Made by a program: the position numbers and the translations under genes. From Nonomuraea terrae (GTDB lineage: Bacteria; Actinomycetota; Actinomycetes; Streptosporangiales; Streptosporangiaceae): 49,371 nt of DNA. The notes under the pieces were generated by a model, which saw only the letters and a program-made list of their open reading frames with translations, searched no databases and had not been told where the DNA came from. Shown in pieces: positions 23,456 to 31,455 of the stretch. The stretch spans positions 1 through 49,371 of the forward strand of contig NZ_SMKQ01000047.1 of the NCBI RefSeq assembly GCF_004348995.1, in the 5' to 3' direction. The stretch's first letter is position 1. The number at the start of each line of letters is the position of its first letter.

Positions 23456-23716
23456 AGTACCCATCGGCCGCGGTGTCCGCCGGCGCGGAAAGCGCGGTAC
23501 GCGTACGCGGCCTTGTCCAGCGGCACTGTTCCCGCCCGGCGCGGCTCCAGGATTCCCTGCGCGGTCAGCGCCAGCATCTCCCGTAGGAGGGTGCCGTCGG
23601 GGACCACCACCGCCGAGGTGACCGTGATGCCGCGTACGCACGCGACGCTTCCTCGGCCCCGGCCGCCGGGGTGTCGACAAGGAGGGCGTACAGGCGGCTG
23701 CGATGCACGACGATCA
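23456..23716 (-). pseudogene. Zinc-type NADPH oxidoreductase C-terminal remnant
   Basis: The last 80 or so residues of a quinone-oxidoreductase/alcohol-dehydrogenase-like (MDR) protein: [20 protein letters not shown], then after a one-base frame break [40 protein letters not shown] and [17 protein letters not shown] to a TGA at 23456-23458. The final segment matches the usual MDR C-terminus (a dimer helix, then HRxLExGHxRGKVVL). The N-terminal and cofactor domains are absent. It appears to be truncated by the decay or insertion that left the IS30 remnant. Confidence 0.6.
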
Positions 23717-23863
23717 CCCTAACCGGGTGACTTTCCGCTGGCTACCTACCTAATGATGACTTCCGGTGAAATGTCGCCTTGTGAGAAGTTTTGGTGGCTC
23801 TCTGTGCATACACGGTTTCGGTACGGGTAGCGCCGAGGCATTGGCTCCTCGGAGGAGGAAACC

Positions 23864-24700
23864 GTGGACATCAACATCGGCCAAGCACTAACGGACGTAC
23901 TCCGGCAAATAGCAACGTTCGTTCCAAGACTGGTCGCGTTCCTGGTGATTCTCGTCATCGGGTGGATCGTGGCCAAACTGCTGGCCAAGCTCGTCGACAA
24001 GGTGCTCGAACGGGTCGGTTTCGACCGGGCCGTGGAGCGCAGTGGCGTGCGGCGGATGCTGGAGCGGAGCAAGTACGACGCCAGCGACCTGCTCGCCAAG
24101 ATCGTTTACTACGCCATTCTGCTGGTCACCCTGCAGATAGCGTTCAGCGTCTTCGGGCCCAACCCGATCTCCGCGCTGCTCACGGGCGTGGTGGCCTGGC
24201 TGCCCAGGGCCATCGTCGCCATCGTGATCATCGTGGTGGCCGGCGCCGTGGCCAAGGCCGTGCACGACATCGTGAGCGGCATGCTCGGCGGCCTGTCGTA
24301 CGGGCGCTGGCTGGCGGCCGCGGCCTCGGTGTTCATCTGGGCGCTCGGCATCATCGCCGCGCTGAACCAGATCGGCGTGGCCACGACGGTCACGACGCCG
24401 GTGCTCGTCACGGTGCTCGCCACCGTCGGCGCGATCGCGGCGATCGGCGTCGGGGGCGGGCTCATCCGCCCGATGCAGCAGCGCTGGGAACGCTGGCTGG
24501 GGCGGATGGAGCAGGAGGCTCCGCAGGCGCGGGCACACGCGGAGGCGTACCAGCGGGGGCGTGAGGACGCCCGCGCGATGGCGGCGGAGGAGACGACTCC
24601 CATCCGGACGACTCCCACCACGGGTACGTCCGGCCCCACCACCGGCACGCCTGGTCCGACGACCGGCGGCTCCCACCGTTCGGACATGCCTCCGGGCTGA
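23864..24700 (+). CDS. CmpX-like TM-helix protein, MscS-related
   Basis: Membrane protein of 278 residues with paired conserved TM-helix units (PF05552 type). Unit one runs over residues 8-70 (FVPRLVAFLVILVIGWIVAK, then LVDKVLERVGFD), unit two over about 100-160 (WLPRAIVAIVIIVVAGAVAK) and a third hydrophobic block over 150-205. Such proteins (CmpX family) resemble the membrane part of MscS channels but lack its large beta domain. The tail is polar, with Thr/Pro/Gly repeats (PTTGTSGPTTGTPGPTTGG). GTG 23864 has GGAGGAGGAAA just upstream. It ends before a strong terminator at 24725-24775. The function may be envelope-stress related. Confidence 0.8.
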   Translation: MDINIGQALTDVLRQIATFVPRLVAFLVILVIGWIVAKLLAKLVDKVLERVGFDRAVERSGVRRMLERSKYDASDLLAKIVYYAILLVTLQIAFSVFGPNPISALLTGVVAWLPRAIVAIVIIVVAGAVAKAVHDIVSGMLGGLSYGRWLAAAASVFIWALGIIAALNQIGVATTVTTPVLVTVLATVGAIAAIGVGGGLIRPMQQRWERWLGRMEQEAPQARAHAEAYQRGREDARAMAAEETTPIRTTPTTGTSGPTTGTPGPTTGGSHRSDMPPG

Positions 24701-24724
24701 CCACGAGGGCACGACAGGAAGGAC

Positions 24725-24775
24725 CGGCGCCCCGGCCCACGGCCCGCACACCAGGCGGGACCGGCCGGGGCGCCG
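24725..24775 (+). terminator. Strong hairpin terminator
   Basis: CGGCGCCCCGGCC (24725-24737) and GGCCGGGGCGCCG (24763-24775) form a perfect 13-bp stem with a 25-base loop, followed by TCGTGT. It probably ends the CmpX-like gene. Confidence 0.6.
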
Positions 24776-24886
24776 TCGTGTCCAGCACCCCGTCAAGCAG
24801 TGCGTGCCGCCATGTCCCCACGTTCCGCGCGGCACCGCACGGGCCGGACCGCTGGGGTTCGCGGCGGGGGTTCGTCAGGCGTTTCG

Positions 24887-25198
24887 TCAGGCGGTGCGGC
24901 CGTCGTCGAGGAGGCCGAGCTCGCGGGTCAGGTAGCAGACGGCGGTCAGGCGAAGCGACGGCGCGTCGGACTCGCCGGTGAAGGACCAGCCGAGATGCCG
25001 CAGCTCGTCCAGGAAACCCAGCAGATAGTCGCCCAGGGTCTCGCGGTCGAGCGGGATCGCGTCACGGAGCCAGGCCGCGTGCTGGTCCACCGCGGCCACC
25101 AGACCCGGGTCGCCGGCCATCCGCTGGAGCTGGGCGTCGCCCAGGGCGTTCATCAGCCAGCGCAGGGGCGAAGTCGCCCATCCCTCCTCAAAGACCAC
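24887..25198 (-). CDS. Small uncharacterised actinobacterial protein
   Basis: A soluble protein of 103 residues. It contains GDPGLVAAVDQHAAWLRDAI (about 30-50), which resembles small actinobacterial DUF6401-like proteins, though this assignment is from memory and weak. No signal or membrane segment is present. GTG 25198 is chosen because TAGAGT lies exactly six bases upstream; the frame opens one codon earlier with TTG. It follows pobA on the same strand but has its own promoter. Function unknown. Confidence 0.6.
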   Translation of the reverse strand: MVFEEGWATSPLRWLMNALGDAQLQRMAGDPGLVAAVDQHAAWLRDAIPLDRETLGDYLLGFLDELRHLGWSFTGESDAPSLRLTAVCYLTRELGLLDDGRTA

Positions 25199-25204
25199 CA
25201 AACA

Positions 25205-25210
25205 ACTCTA
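25205..25210 (-). promoter_or_regulatory. -10 box of small protein gene, leaderless
   Basis: TAGAGT on the minus strand lies six bases before GTG 25198. Confidence 0.4.
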
Positions 25211-25243
25211 AAGCATCGCCCAAGGTCAGCAGCCTTTTCCGGA

Positions 25244-26401
25244 TCAGTAGGGCAAACCGACGTAGTTCTCGGCGAGGGTGGTGGCGGCCGCTTCCGAGGA
25301 GGTGACGTAGTCCAGGTAGGACAGCTGGAGCCGGCGGGCGTACGCGTCGTCCTCGTCGAACGTGTGCAGCAGCGTCGTCATCCACCACGAGAAGTGCTGC
25401 GCCCGCCACACCCGCTTGAGGCAGGCCCGCGAGTAGCCGTCGAGCGGCTCGGTCGAGCCGTCCTCGAAGTAGGCGGCGAGCGCGTCGGTGAGCACCCGCA
25501 CGTCGGCGACGGCCAGGTTGAGCCCCTTGGCGCCGGTCGGCGGCACGATGTGGGCGGCGTCACCGGCCAGGTAGAGCCGGCCGTACTGCATCGGCTCGGC
25601 CACGAAGGCCCGCATGGGCGTGATGCCGCGCTCCACGATCTCGCCGGTGGCCAGGGTGAAGCCCGGCACGCTCTCCAGCCGGGCCTTCAGCTCGCCCCAG
25701 GTGCGCTCGTCCGGCCACTCCTCCAGCCGGGCGTCGGCCGGGACCTGCAGGTAGAAGCGGCTGACAGTGGGCGAGCGCATGCTGTGCAGGGCGAAGCCGC
25801 GCTCGGTCCTGGTGTAGATCAGCTCCTCGGAGGACGGCGCGACCTTGGCCAGGATGCCGAGCCAGGCGAACGGATAGTCCTTCTCGAAGACGGTCAGCAC
25901 CCCCTCGGGGATCGCCGGTCTGGACACGCCGTGGAACCCGTCGCAGCCGGCGATCACGTCGCAGTCGAGCCGCTCGCCGCCGAACGTCACGTACGGCTCG
26001 GACTCCAGCGAGTGCAGGGCCACGTCCTCGACCTCGAAGCGGATGTCGCCGCCCGCCGCCAGCCTGGCGGCGATCAGGTCCTTGACCACCTCCTGCTGGC
26101 CGTACACGGTGATGGACCTGCCCGGGACGAGCTTGTCGAACGGGATGCGGTGGCCCGCGCCGCCGTACCGCAGCTCGATGCCGTGGTGCGGCAGCCCCTC
26201 GCGCAGCATGCGCTCACCGACGTCGGCCTCGATCAGCGTGTCCACCGTGCCCTGCTCCAGCACGCCGGCCCGCACGCGCCGCTCGACGTAGTCGCGGCTG
26301 CGTTTCTCCAGCACCACGGAGGAGATGCCGCGCAGGTGGAGCAGATGGGAGAGGAGCAGGCCCGCGGGACCCGCCCCGACGATCGCAACCTGAGTTCGCA
26401 T
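25244..26401 (-). CDS. pobA: 4-hydroxybenzoate 3-monooxygenase
   Basis: Flavoprotein hydroxylase of 385 residues converting 4-hydroxybenzoate to protocatechuate with NAD(P)H and O2. The FAD site is VAIVGAGPAGLLLSHLLHLRG (residues 4-24), the DG motif is CDGFHGVSRP, and the second flavin motif is LYLAGDAAHIVPPTGAKGLN. PobA-specific features include EKRSRDYVERRVRAGVLEQG and the C-terminal YLDYVTSSEAAATTLAENYV. ATG 26401 directly starts the Rossmann strand. It is divergent from an IclR regulator, with a perfect palindrome between them, the usual pobA/regulator layout. No protocatechuate ring-cleavage genes are in the window. Confidence 0.93.
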   Translation of the reverse strand: MRTQVAIVGAGPAGLLLSHLLHLRGISSVVLEKRSRDYVERRVRAGVLEQGTVDTLIEADVGERMLREGLPHHGIELRYGGAGHRIPFDKLVPGRSITVYGQQEVVKDLIAARLAAGGDIRFEVEDVALHSLESEPYVTFGGERLDCDVIAGCDGFHGVSRPAIPEGVLTVFEKDYPFAWLGILAKVAPSSEELIYTRTERGFALHSMRSPTVSRFYLQVPADARLEEWPDERTWGELKARLESVPGFTLATGEIVERGITPMRAFVAEPMQYGRLYLAGDAAHIVPPTGAKGLNLAVADVRVLTDALAAYFEDGSTEPLDGYSRACLKRVWRAQHFSWWMTTLLHTFDEDDAYARRLQLSYLDYVTSSEAAATTLAENYVGLPY

Positions 26402-26444
26402 GAAGGAAGCATCCTGCTTCGAGCGGGGTCTCGCCGAGACGGCG

Positions 26445-26461
26445 CTTCCACTGAGTGGAAG
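26445..26461. promoter_or_regulatory. Palindromic operator between pobA and iclR-type gene
   Basis: CTTCCACT-G-AGTGGAAG is a perfect 17-bp palindrome that resembles IclR-family sites (TTCC...GGAA half-sites). It lies 10 bases before the regulator ATG and 43 bases before pobA, placing it to control both divergent genes. Confidence 0.7.
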
Positions 26462-26470
26462 GATGGGCTC

Positions 26471-27244
26471 ATGGCGGGCGGATCGCGGGAGCCGGGGCGG
26501 TCGGTGACGTCCAAGGTGCTGGCGCTGCTGGGGGCGTTCGACGCGGCGCACCCCCGGCTGACGCTGACCGAGCTGGCCCGGCGCAGCGGGGTGCCGCTGA
26601 GCACGGCGCACCGGCTGGTCGGCGAGCTGGAGCGGTGGCAGGCGCTCAGCCGCGGCCCCGACGGGCGGCTGCGGGTCGGGCTGCGGCTGTGGGAGCTGGG
26701 GCAGCTCGCGCCCAACCGGCTGCGGGAGTTCGGCCACCCGTGGCTGCAGGAGCTGTTCGCCTCCACGGGAGAGAACGTGCACCTCGCGGTCAGGGACGGC
26801 CTGGAGGTGCTCTACGTCGACAAGGTGTACGGCAGGCGGGCGGTGCCGATCGTGTCGCGGATCGGCGCGCGGCTGCCGATGCATCCGACGGGCGTGGGCA
26901 AGGCGCTGCTGGCGTACGAGCCGGAGTGGTTCGTCACGTCGTATCTGGCCCGCAAGCTCGAACGCCCCACCCCGCACACGATCATCGAGCCCGGGCGGCT
27001 GGCCAGGGAGCTGGCGGCGGTGCGGGCGCAGGGATACGCGCTGACGTACGAGGAGATGACGCTCGGTTCGTGCTCGGCGGCGGCGCCGGTCCTGGCCGGC
27101 GGGCGGGCGGTGGCGGCGCTCGGGATCGTGGTCTCCTCGCGGCGTGCCCGCGAGCTGCCGCGCCTGGTGGAGCCGCTGCTCACCGCCGCCGCGGGCATCG
27201 CGGCGGCGTACGTCAGTCCCCCAGCTTCTGGATACGGTCCTTGA
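26471..27244 (+). CDS. IclR-family regulator, probably of pobA
   Basis: Regulator of 257 residues. An N-terminal winged helix (about 10-75) reads SVTSKVLALLGAFDAAHPRL, then LTLTELARRSGVPLSTAHRL. The C-terminal IclR effector domain (about 80-250) has VLYVDKVYG, RLPMHPTGVGKALLAYEPEW and LGIVVSS. Its position divergent from pobA suggests it senses 4-hydroxybenzoate or protocatechuate. ATG 26471 is the first start after the palindrome. The last 32 bases overlap the convergent pyruvate-oxidase gene. Confidence 0.88.
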   Translation: MAGGSREPGRSVTSKVLALLGAFDAAHPRLTLTELARRSGVPLSTAHRLVGELERWQALSRGPDGRLRVGLRLWELGQLAPNRLREFGHPWLQELFASTGENVHLAVRDGLEVLYVDKVYGRRAVPIVSRIGARLPMHPTGVGKALLAYEPEWFVTSYLARKLERPTPHTIIEPGRLARELAAVRAQGYALTYEEMTLGSCSAAAPVLAGGRAVAALGIVVSSRRARELPRLVEPLLTAAAGIAAAYVSPPASGYGP

Positions 27245-28979
27245 ACAGCGTGGTCGCGATGGCGGCCTGGTGCGGTTGGCCCTTCAGGAACGCCTGGGCG
27301 AAGCTCTTGGCCTGGTCGTAGGAGACCTTGCCGGGCATGGGCGGCTCGTTCGGGTTGACGTCGATGTCCACCAGCGCGGGGCCGTCGTGGGCCAGGGCCT
27401 CGCGGATCGCCGTGGTCACGTCGCCGGCCTTGGTGACCTTCGCCCCGAATCCGCCGCACGACCGCGCCCAGGCCGAGAAGTCGGCCTCGGGCTCGGCGTA
27501 CCGGACGCCGTGCTCGGGGTAGCCGAGCACCATCTGCTCCCACAGGATCTGGCCGAGCGAGTTGTTGTTGTTGATCACCACCTTGACCGGCAGCCGCTGC
27601 TGGACGGCGGTGAGGAACTCGGCCATGAGCATCGAGAAGCCGCCGTCGCCGACGTAGGCGATGACCTGGCGGTCCGGGAAGGCGTGCTGGATGGCGATGG
27701 CGTACGGCAGGCCGTTGGCCATCGAGGCGAGCGTTCCCGACAGGTAGAAGCGGCGGTCGCCGCGGATCGTCCAGTGGCGCGCGGCCCAGGTGGCGATGGT
27801 GCCGCTGTCGCAGGTCAGGATGGCGTCGTCGGCGGCGAGGTCGTCGAGGACGGACGCGGCGTACTGGGGGGCGATAGGGTCGCGGTCGGGGTTCTCCAGG
27901 GACTCCATGTCGGCCCGCCACTTGGCCATCATCTTCTGATATTTCGCCAGATGGGCGTTTCCGTTGCGTCGCTTCAGCAGCGGCAGCAGCGCCCGCAGCC
28001 CCTCCCTGGCGTCGCACACCACCGGCACGTCGGTCGGCACGCGAGCCCCGGCCCTCGTCGGGTCCGCCTCGAACTGCACCACCCGCGTCTTGTCCGGATC
28101 CGGGAGGAACTTCGAGTACGGGAAGTTCGTCCCCACCATGAACAGCACGTCGGTCTCGTCCATCAACTCCTCGCTCGGCCGCGTGCCGAGCAGTCCGATC
28201 CCGCCGGTCGTGTACGGCGAGTCGTCCGGGATGACCGCCTTGCCGGGCAGCGTCTTGACCACGGGCGCCCCGAGCGCCTCGGCCACCGCGAGCACCTCGT
28301 CGCGGGCGTGCAGCGCGCCCTGCCCGACCAGCATGGCCGGCCGCTCGGCCTTGTTGAGCACCTCGGCCGCCCACTCCAGATCCTCGGGCCGCGGGATGCC
28401 GGACGGCTGCAGGAACACCGGCGACGTCTGCGGCACCCGGGCCGGGGCCACGTGCTCGTACGGGTCGGCTCCCGCCTCGGCCACCTGGATGTCGTTCGGC
28501 AACGTCAGGTGGGAGACCCCGCGCCGGGCGTACGACGTCCTGATCGCCAGGTCCACCAGGGAGGGCAGCTGTCCCGGGTTGCTGATCATCATGTTGTACT
28601 CGGCCACGTCGGCGAACAGCTTGTCCAGATGGACCTCCTGCTGGTAGCCGGTGCCCAGCACGGACGTCTCCTGCATGCCGGTGATGGCCAGCACGGGCAC
28701 GTGGTCGAGCTTGGCGTCGTAGAGGCCGTTGAGCAGGTGGATGCCGCCGGGGCCCGAGGTGGCCAGGCAGACGCCGACACGGCCGGTGGCCTTGGCGTAG
28801 CCGGTGGCCATGAAGGCGGCGGCCTCCTCGTGGTGGACCAGGACGAAACGCACCCGGTCACGGTGGCGCCGCAGGCCCTCCATGATGCCGTTGATGCCGT
28901 CGCCCGGCAGGCCGAAGACGGTGTCGACCCCCCACGCAGCAAGCCGTTCGATCAAGGATTCCGATGCGATGCGAGCCAT
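27213..28979 (-). CDS. poxB: Thiamine-diphosphate pyruvate oxidase/dehydrogenase (quinone)
   Basis: ThDP enzyme of 588 residues of the POX/acetolactate-synthase fold. The catalytic Glu lies in HHEEAAAFMA (about 49-58), the FAD/central domain has LVGQGALHARDE, and the ThDP/Mg motif is VGDGGFSMLMAEFL with NNNNSLGQ about 28 residues on. Sequence context (ATSGPGGIHLLNGLYDAKLD and GTGYQQEVHLDKLFADVAEY) matches pyruvate:ubiquinone oxidoreductase/PoxB, converting pyruvate to acetate and CO2. A pyruvate oxidase making acetyl phosphate cannot be excluded. The membrane-binding C-terminus is not clearly recognisable. Confidence 0.82.
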   Translation of the reverse strand: MARIASESLIERLAAWGVDTVFGLPGDGINGIMEGLRRHRDRVRFVLVHHEEAAAFMATGYAKATGRVGVCLATSGPGGIHLLNGLYDAKLDHVPVLAITGMQETSVLGTGYQQEVHLDKLFADVAEYNMMISNPGQLPSLVDLAIRTSYARRGVSHLTLPNDIQVAEAGADPYEHVAPARVPQTSPVFLQPSGIPRPEDLEWAAEVLNKAERPAMLVGQGALHARDEVLAVAEALGAPVVKTLPGKAVIPDDSPYTTGGIGLLGTRPSEELMDETDVLFMVGTNFPYSKFLPDPDKTRVVQFEADPTRAGARVPTDVPVVCDAREGLRALLPLLKRRNGNAHLAKYQKMMAKWRADMESLENPDRDPIAPQYAASVLDDLAADDAILTCDSGTIATWAARHWTIRGDRRFYLSGTLASMANGLPYAIAIQHAFPDRQVIAYVGDGGFSMLMAEFLTAVQQRLPVKVVINNNNSLGQILWEQMVLGYPEHGVRYAEPEADFSAWARSCGGFGAKVTKAGDVTTAIREALAHDGPALVDIDVNPNEPPMPGKVSYDQAKSFAQAFLKGQPHQAAIATTLFKDRIQKLGD

Positions 28980-29066
28980 GCGTGCCGCCCTACCCCTGAG
29001 TGCGGCGCTCAGACGCTAGGCCGAGATTCGTTGACATTTCCGGAAATTGACGGGTAGGGGGCCTTC

Positions 29067-29963
29067 ATGCGCATTTTGGTCACGGGAGCCACCGGCACGC
29101 TGGGCTCGGCTCTGGTCCCGGCGCTGCTGCGGGCGGGTCACGAGGTGCGGGCGCTGAGCCGTTCGCGGCGCGCCAGCAGTGTCAACGTCGACTGGAGGTG
29201 GGGCGACCTCATCTCGGGCGACGGCGTCGCGGAGGCCGTACGGGAGGTGGACGCCATCGCCCACCTGGCCACGAGCGGCCGCAAGGGACGCGGCGCCGTG
29301 GACATCCCGGGCACCCGCACGCTGGCGATCCTGGCCCGCGAGGCGGGGGTGCCGCACCTGCTGCTGACCTCGGTCGTCGGCACCGACCGGGCGCCCCACG
29401 GCTACCTGAAGCACAAACTGGAGGCCGAGGGCGTGGTCGCCGCGAGCGGCCTGGGCTGGACGATCCTGCGGGCCACCCCGTTCCACCAGTGGCTGCACCG
29501 CAGGCTGCGCGACTTCCGGTCGTTGCCGGTGCTGCCGGTGGACCGCTCGCTGCGCTGGCAACCGGTGCACACCGGCGAGGTCGCCGCGCGCGTGGCCGAG
29601 TTGTGCGCCGCCGGCCCGACCGGCACGGCGATCGACTTCGGCGGGCCGCAGGTGATCGACACCGGCGAGCTGGTCACGACCTGGCTGCGGGCCGAGGGCC
29701 TGCGCCGCCCCTGCCTGTCCGTCCGCTACCCCGGCCGGCTGTACGCCGCCCAGCGCGAGGGCGCCCTGCTCACCGACGCCATGCCCAAGGGCGGGATCAC
29801 CTGGTACGACTACCTGCTCCCGCGCCCCGCCCCCGCGCTCGACGACGACTTCGCCTCCGAGCACACCGCCTCGCCGACCAGCCCCGCGACACAGCCAGAG
29901 AACGATCCTGACCTGCACGTATACGGCGGCGACGAAGGGTACGAGCGTCCGACACGAAGCTAG
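29067..29963 (+). CDS. NmrA-like NAD(P)-binding protein (atypical SDR)
   Basis: A 298-residue protein with an N-terminal Rossmann fold: MRILVTGATGTLGSALVPAL with the GATGxLG variant of atypical SDRs. LLLTSVVGTDRAPHGYLKHK and WTILRATPFHQWL are typical of NmrA/NAD(P)H-binding proteins that regulate or reduce quinones. The catalytic YxxxK is present in form (GYLKHK). The C-terminal 30 residues are acidic and disordered-looking. Its ATG diverges from poxB. The substrate is unknown. Confidence 0.8.
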   Translation: MRILVTGATGTLGSALVPALLRAGHEVRALSRSRRASSVNVDWRWGDLISGDGVAEAVREVDAIAHLATSGRKGRGAVDIPGTRTLAILAREAGVPHLLLTSVVGTDRAPHGYLKHKLEAEGVVAASGLGWTILRATPFHQWLHRRLRDFRSLPVLPVDRSLRWQPVHTGEVAARVAELCAAGPTGTAIDFGGPQVIDTGELVTTWLRAEGLRRPCLSVRYPGRLYAAQREGALLTDAMPKGGITWYDYLLPRPAPALDDDFASEHTASPTSPATQPENDPDLHVYGGDEGYERPTRS

Positions 29964-30023
29964 GCCGGTGTCACGTTTTGTTACACTTCGTCCACTTGTT
30001 GGAGCCCCAGGCGCTACTAGACA

Positions 30024-31454
30024 ATGTGTTCGGTGAACAAAGGCATCCCGCTGACCTCCGACTTCGCCAACGGCGACGTCTCCTTCTGGTACCGCCAGAT
30101 CGGCCTGCCCGCGCGGCGGCCGTCCCTGCCCGGGCCGCGTGACTACGACGTCGCCATCGTCGGCGGCGGCTACACCGGCCTGTGGACCGCGTACTACCTC
30201 AAGCAGGCCGACCCAGGGCTGCGCGTCGCGATCCTGGAGAAGGAGTTCGCCGGGTACGGCGCGTCGGGGCGCAACGGCGGCTGGCTGTCCGCCGAGTTCG
30301 CCGGGTCGCGCAGGCGGCACGCCAAGGCGCGCGGCCGGCAGGCCATGATCGACCTGCAGCACGCGATGTTCCGTTCGGTGGACGAGGTCATCGCGGTGGC
30401 CCAGGCCGAGGGCATCGACGCCGACATCCACAAGGGTGGCCTGCTGCACGTCGCGACGAACCCCGCCCAGCGGCGCCGCCTGCGCGCGGGCGTGGCCGAA
30501 CTGCGCTCCTGGGGGTACGGCGAGGACGACATGCGCCTGCTCGACCGCGACGAGCAGCACGAACGCCTGCAGGTGGCCGGGGCGCTGGAGGCGTCGTACT
30601 CGCCGCACGGCGCCCGCATCCAGCCGGCCAAGCTGGCCGTCGGGCTGGCGCGGGTGGTGGCCGGGATGGGCGTCGACATCTTCGAGGACACCACCGTGAC
30701 CGCGATCCTGCCGCGCGAGGGCACCCGCAAGGCCACGGCGGTCACCCCGCGCGGCGCCGTCTTGGCCGAGTACGTCATCCGCGCCACCGAGGGCTTCACC
30801 GCGGGCCTGGCCGGGCAGCACCGGCAGTGGCTGCCGATGAACAGCTCGATGATCGTCACCGAGCCGCTGCCCGCCGAGGTGTGGAAGCACATCGGCTGGC
30901 AGGGCAACGAACTGCTGGAGGACAACGCGCACGCGTACGTCTACGCGCAGCGGACGGCCGACGACCGGATCGCGATCGGCGGCCGGGGGGTGCCGTACCG
31001 GTTCGGGTCGCGTACGGACCGGCGGGGGGCCACGCAGCGGCAGACGGTGGCGCTGCTGTGGCGGATGCTCGTCAAGCTCTTCCCCGCGGCGGCCGACGTG
31101 CGGGTGCGGCACGCCTGGTGCGGGGTGCTCGGGGTGCCGCGCGACTGGTGCTCGACCGTGCACCTCGACCACGCGAGCGGGCTCGGCTGGGCGGGCGGCT
31201 ACGTGGGCAGCGGCGTCACCACGACGAACCTGGCCGGGCGCACGCTGCGCGACCTCGTGCTGCGCCGCGACACCCCGCTGACCGGGCTGCCGTGGGTGGG
31301 ACGGCAGGTACGGCAGTGGGAGCCCGAGCCGCTGCGCTGGACGGGCGTGCAGCTGATCTACGCGTTGTACCGGGCCGCGGACCGGCGCGAGAACGAGCAC
31401 GGCACCAGGACCTCGGCGTACGCGCACCTGGCCGACCTGATCTCCGGCCGGTGA
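30024..31454 (+). CDS. FAD-dependent amine/amino-acid oxidoreductase (DAO family)
   Basis: Flavoprotein of 476 residues. After a 40-residue N-terminal extension (FWYRQIGLPARRPSLPGPRD), the FAD fold reads YDVAIVGGGYTGLWTAYYLK (about 40-59), with ILEKEFAGYGASGRNGGWLS as the conserved second turn. The C-terminal DAO motif GWAGGYVGSGVTTTNLAGRT binds FAD. The YxWG-like N-terminal extension resembles gamma-glutamylputrescine or glycine/sarcosine oxidase-like proteins. The substrate is unproven. An imperfect inverted repeat (GTGTCAC/GTTACAC, 29968-29986) lies upstream. Its stop is one base from the convergent LigD-type gene's stop. Confidence 0.82.
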   Translation: MCSVNKGIPLTSDFANGDVSFWYRQIGLPARRPSLPGPRDYDVAIVGGGYTGLWTAYYLKQADPGLRVAILEKEFAGYGASGRNGGWLSAEFAGSRRRHAKARGRQAMIDLQHAMFRSVDEVIAVAQAEGIDADIHKGGLLHVATNPAQRRRLRAGVAELRSWGYGEDDMRLLDRDEQHERLQVAGALEASYSPHGARIQPAKLAVGLARVVAGMGVDIFEDTTVTAILPREGTRKATAVTPRGAVLAEYVIRATEGFTAGLAGQHRQWLPMNSSMIVTEPLPAEVWKHIGWQGNELLEDNAHAYVYAQRTADDRIAIGGRGVPYRFGSRTDRRGATQRQTVALLWRMLVKLFPAAADVRVRHAWCGVLGVPRDWCSTVHLDHASGLGWAGGYVGSGVTTTNLAGRTLRDLVLRRDTPLTGLPWVGRQVRQWEPEPLRWTGVQLIYALYRAADRRENEHGTRTSAYAHLADLISGR

Positions 31455-31455
31455 G

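Noticed and set aside
22091..23720. Prophage or integrative element inserted at tRNA-Val
   Set aside because: No integrase, phage gene or duplicated tRNA 3' end was found downstream; only an IS30 fossil and a truncated gene.
24800..26470. 5' extension of the IclR gene back to 24800
   Set aside because: The upstream part of the frame is antisense to pobA and the small gene. The helix-turn-helix starts just after ATG 26471, and the operator precedes it.
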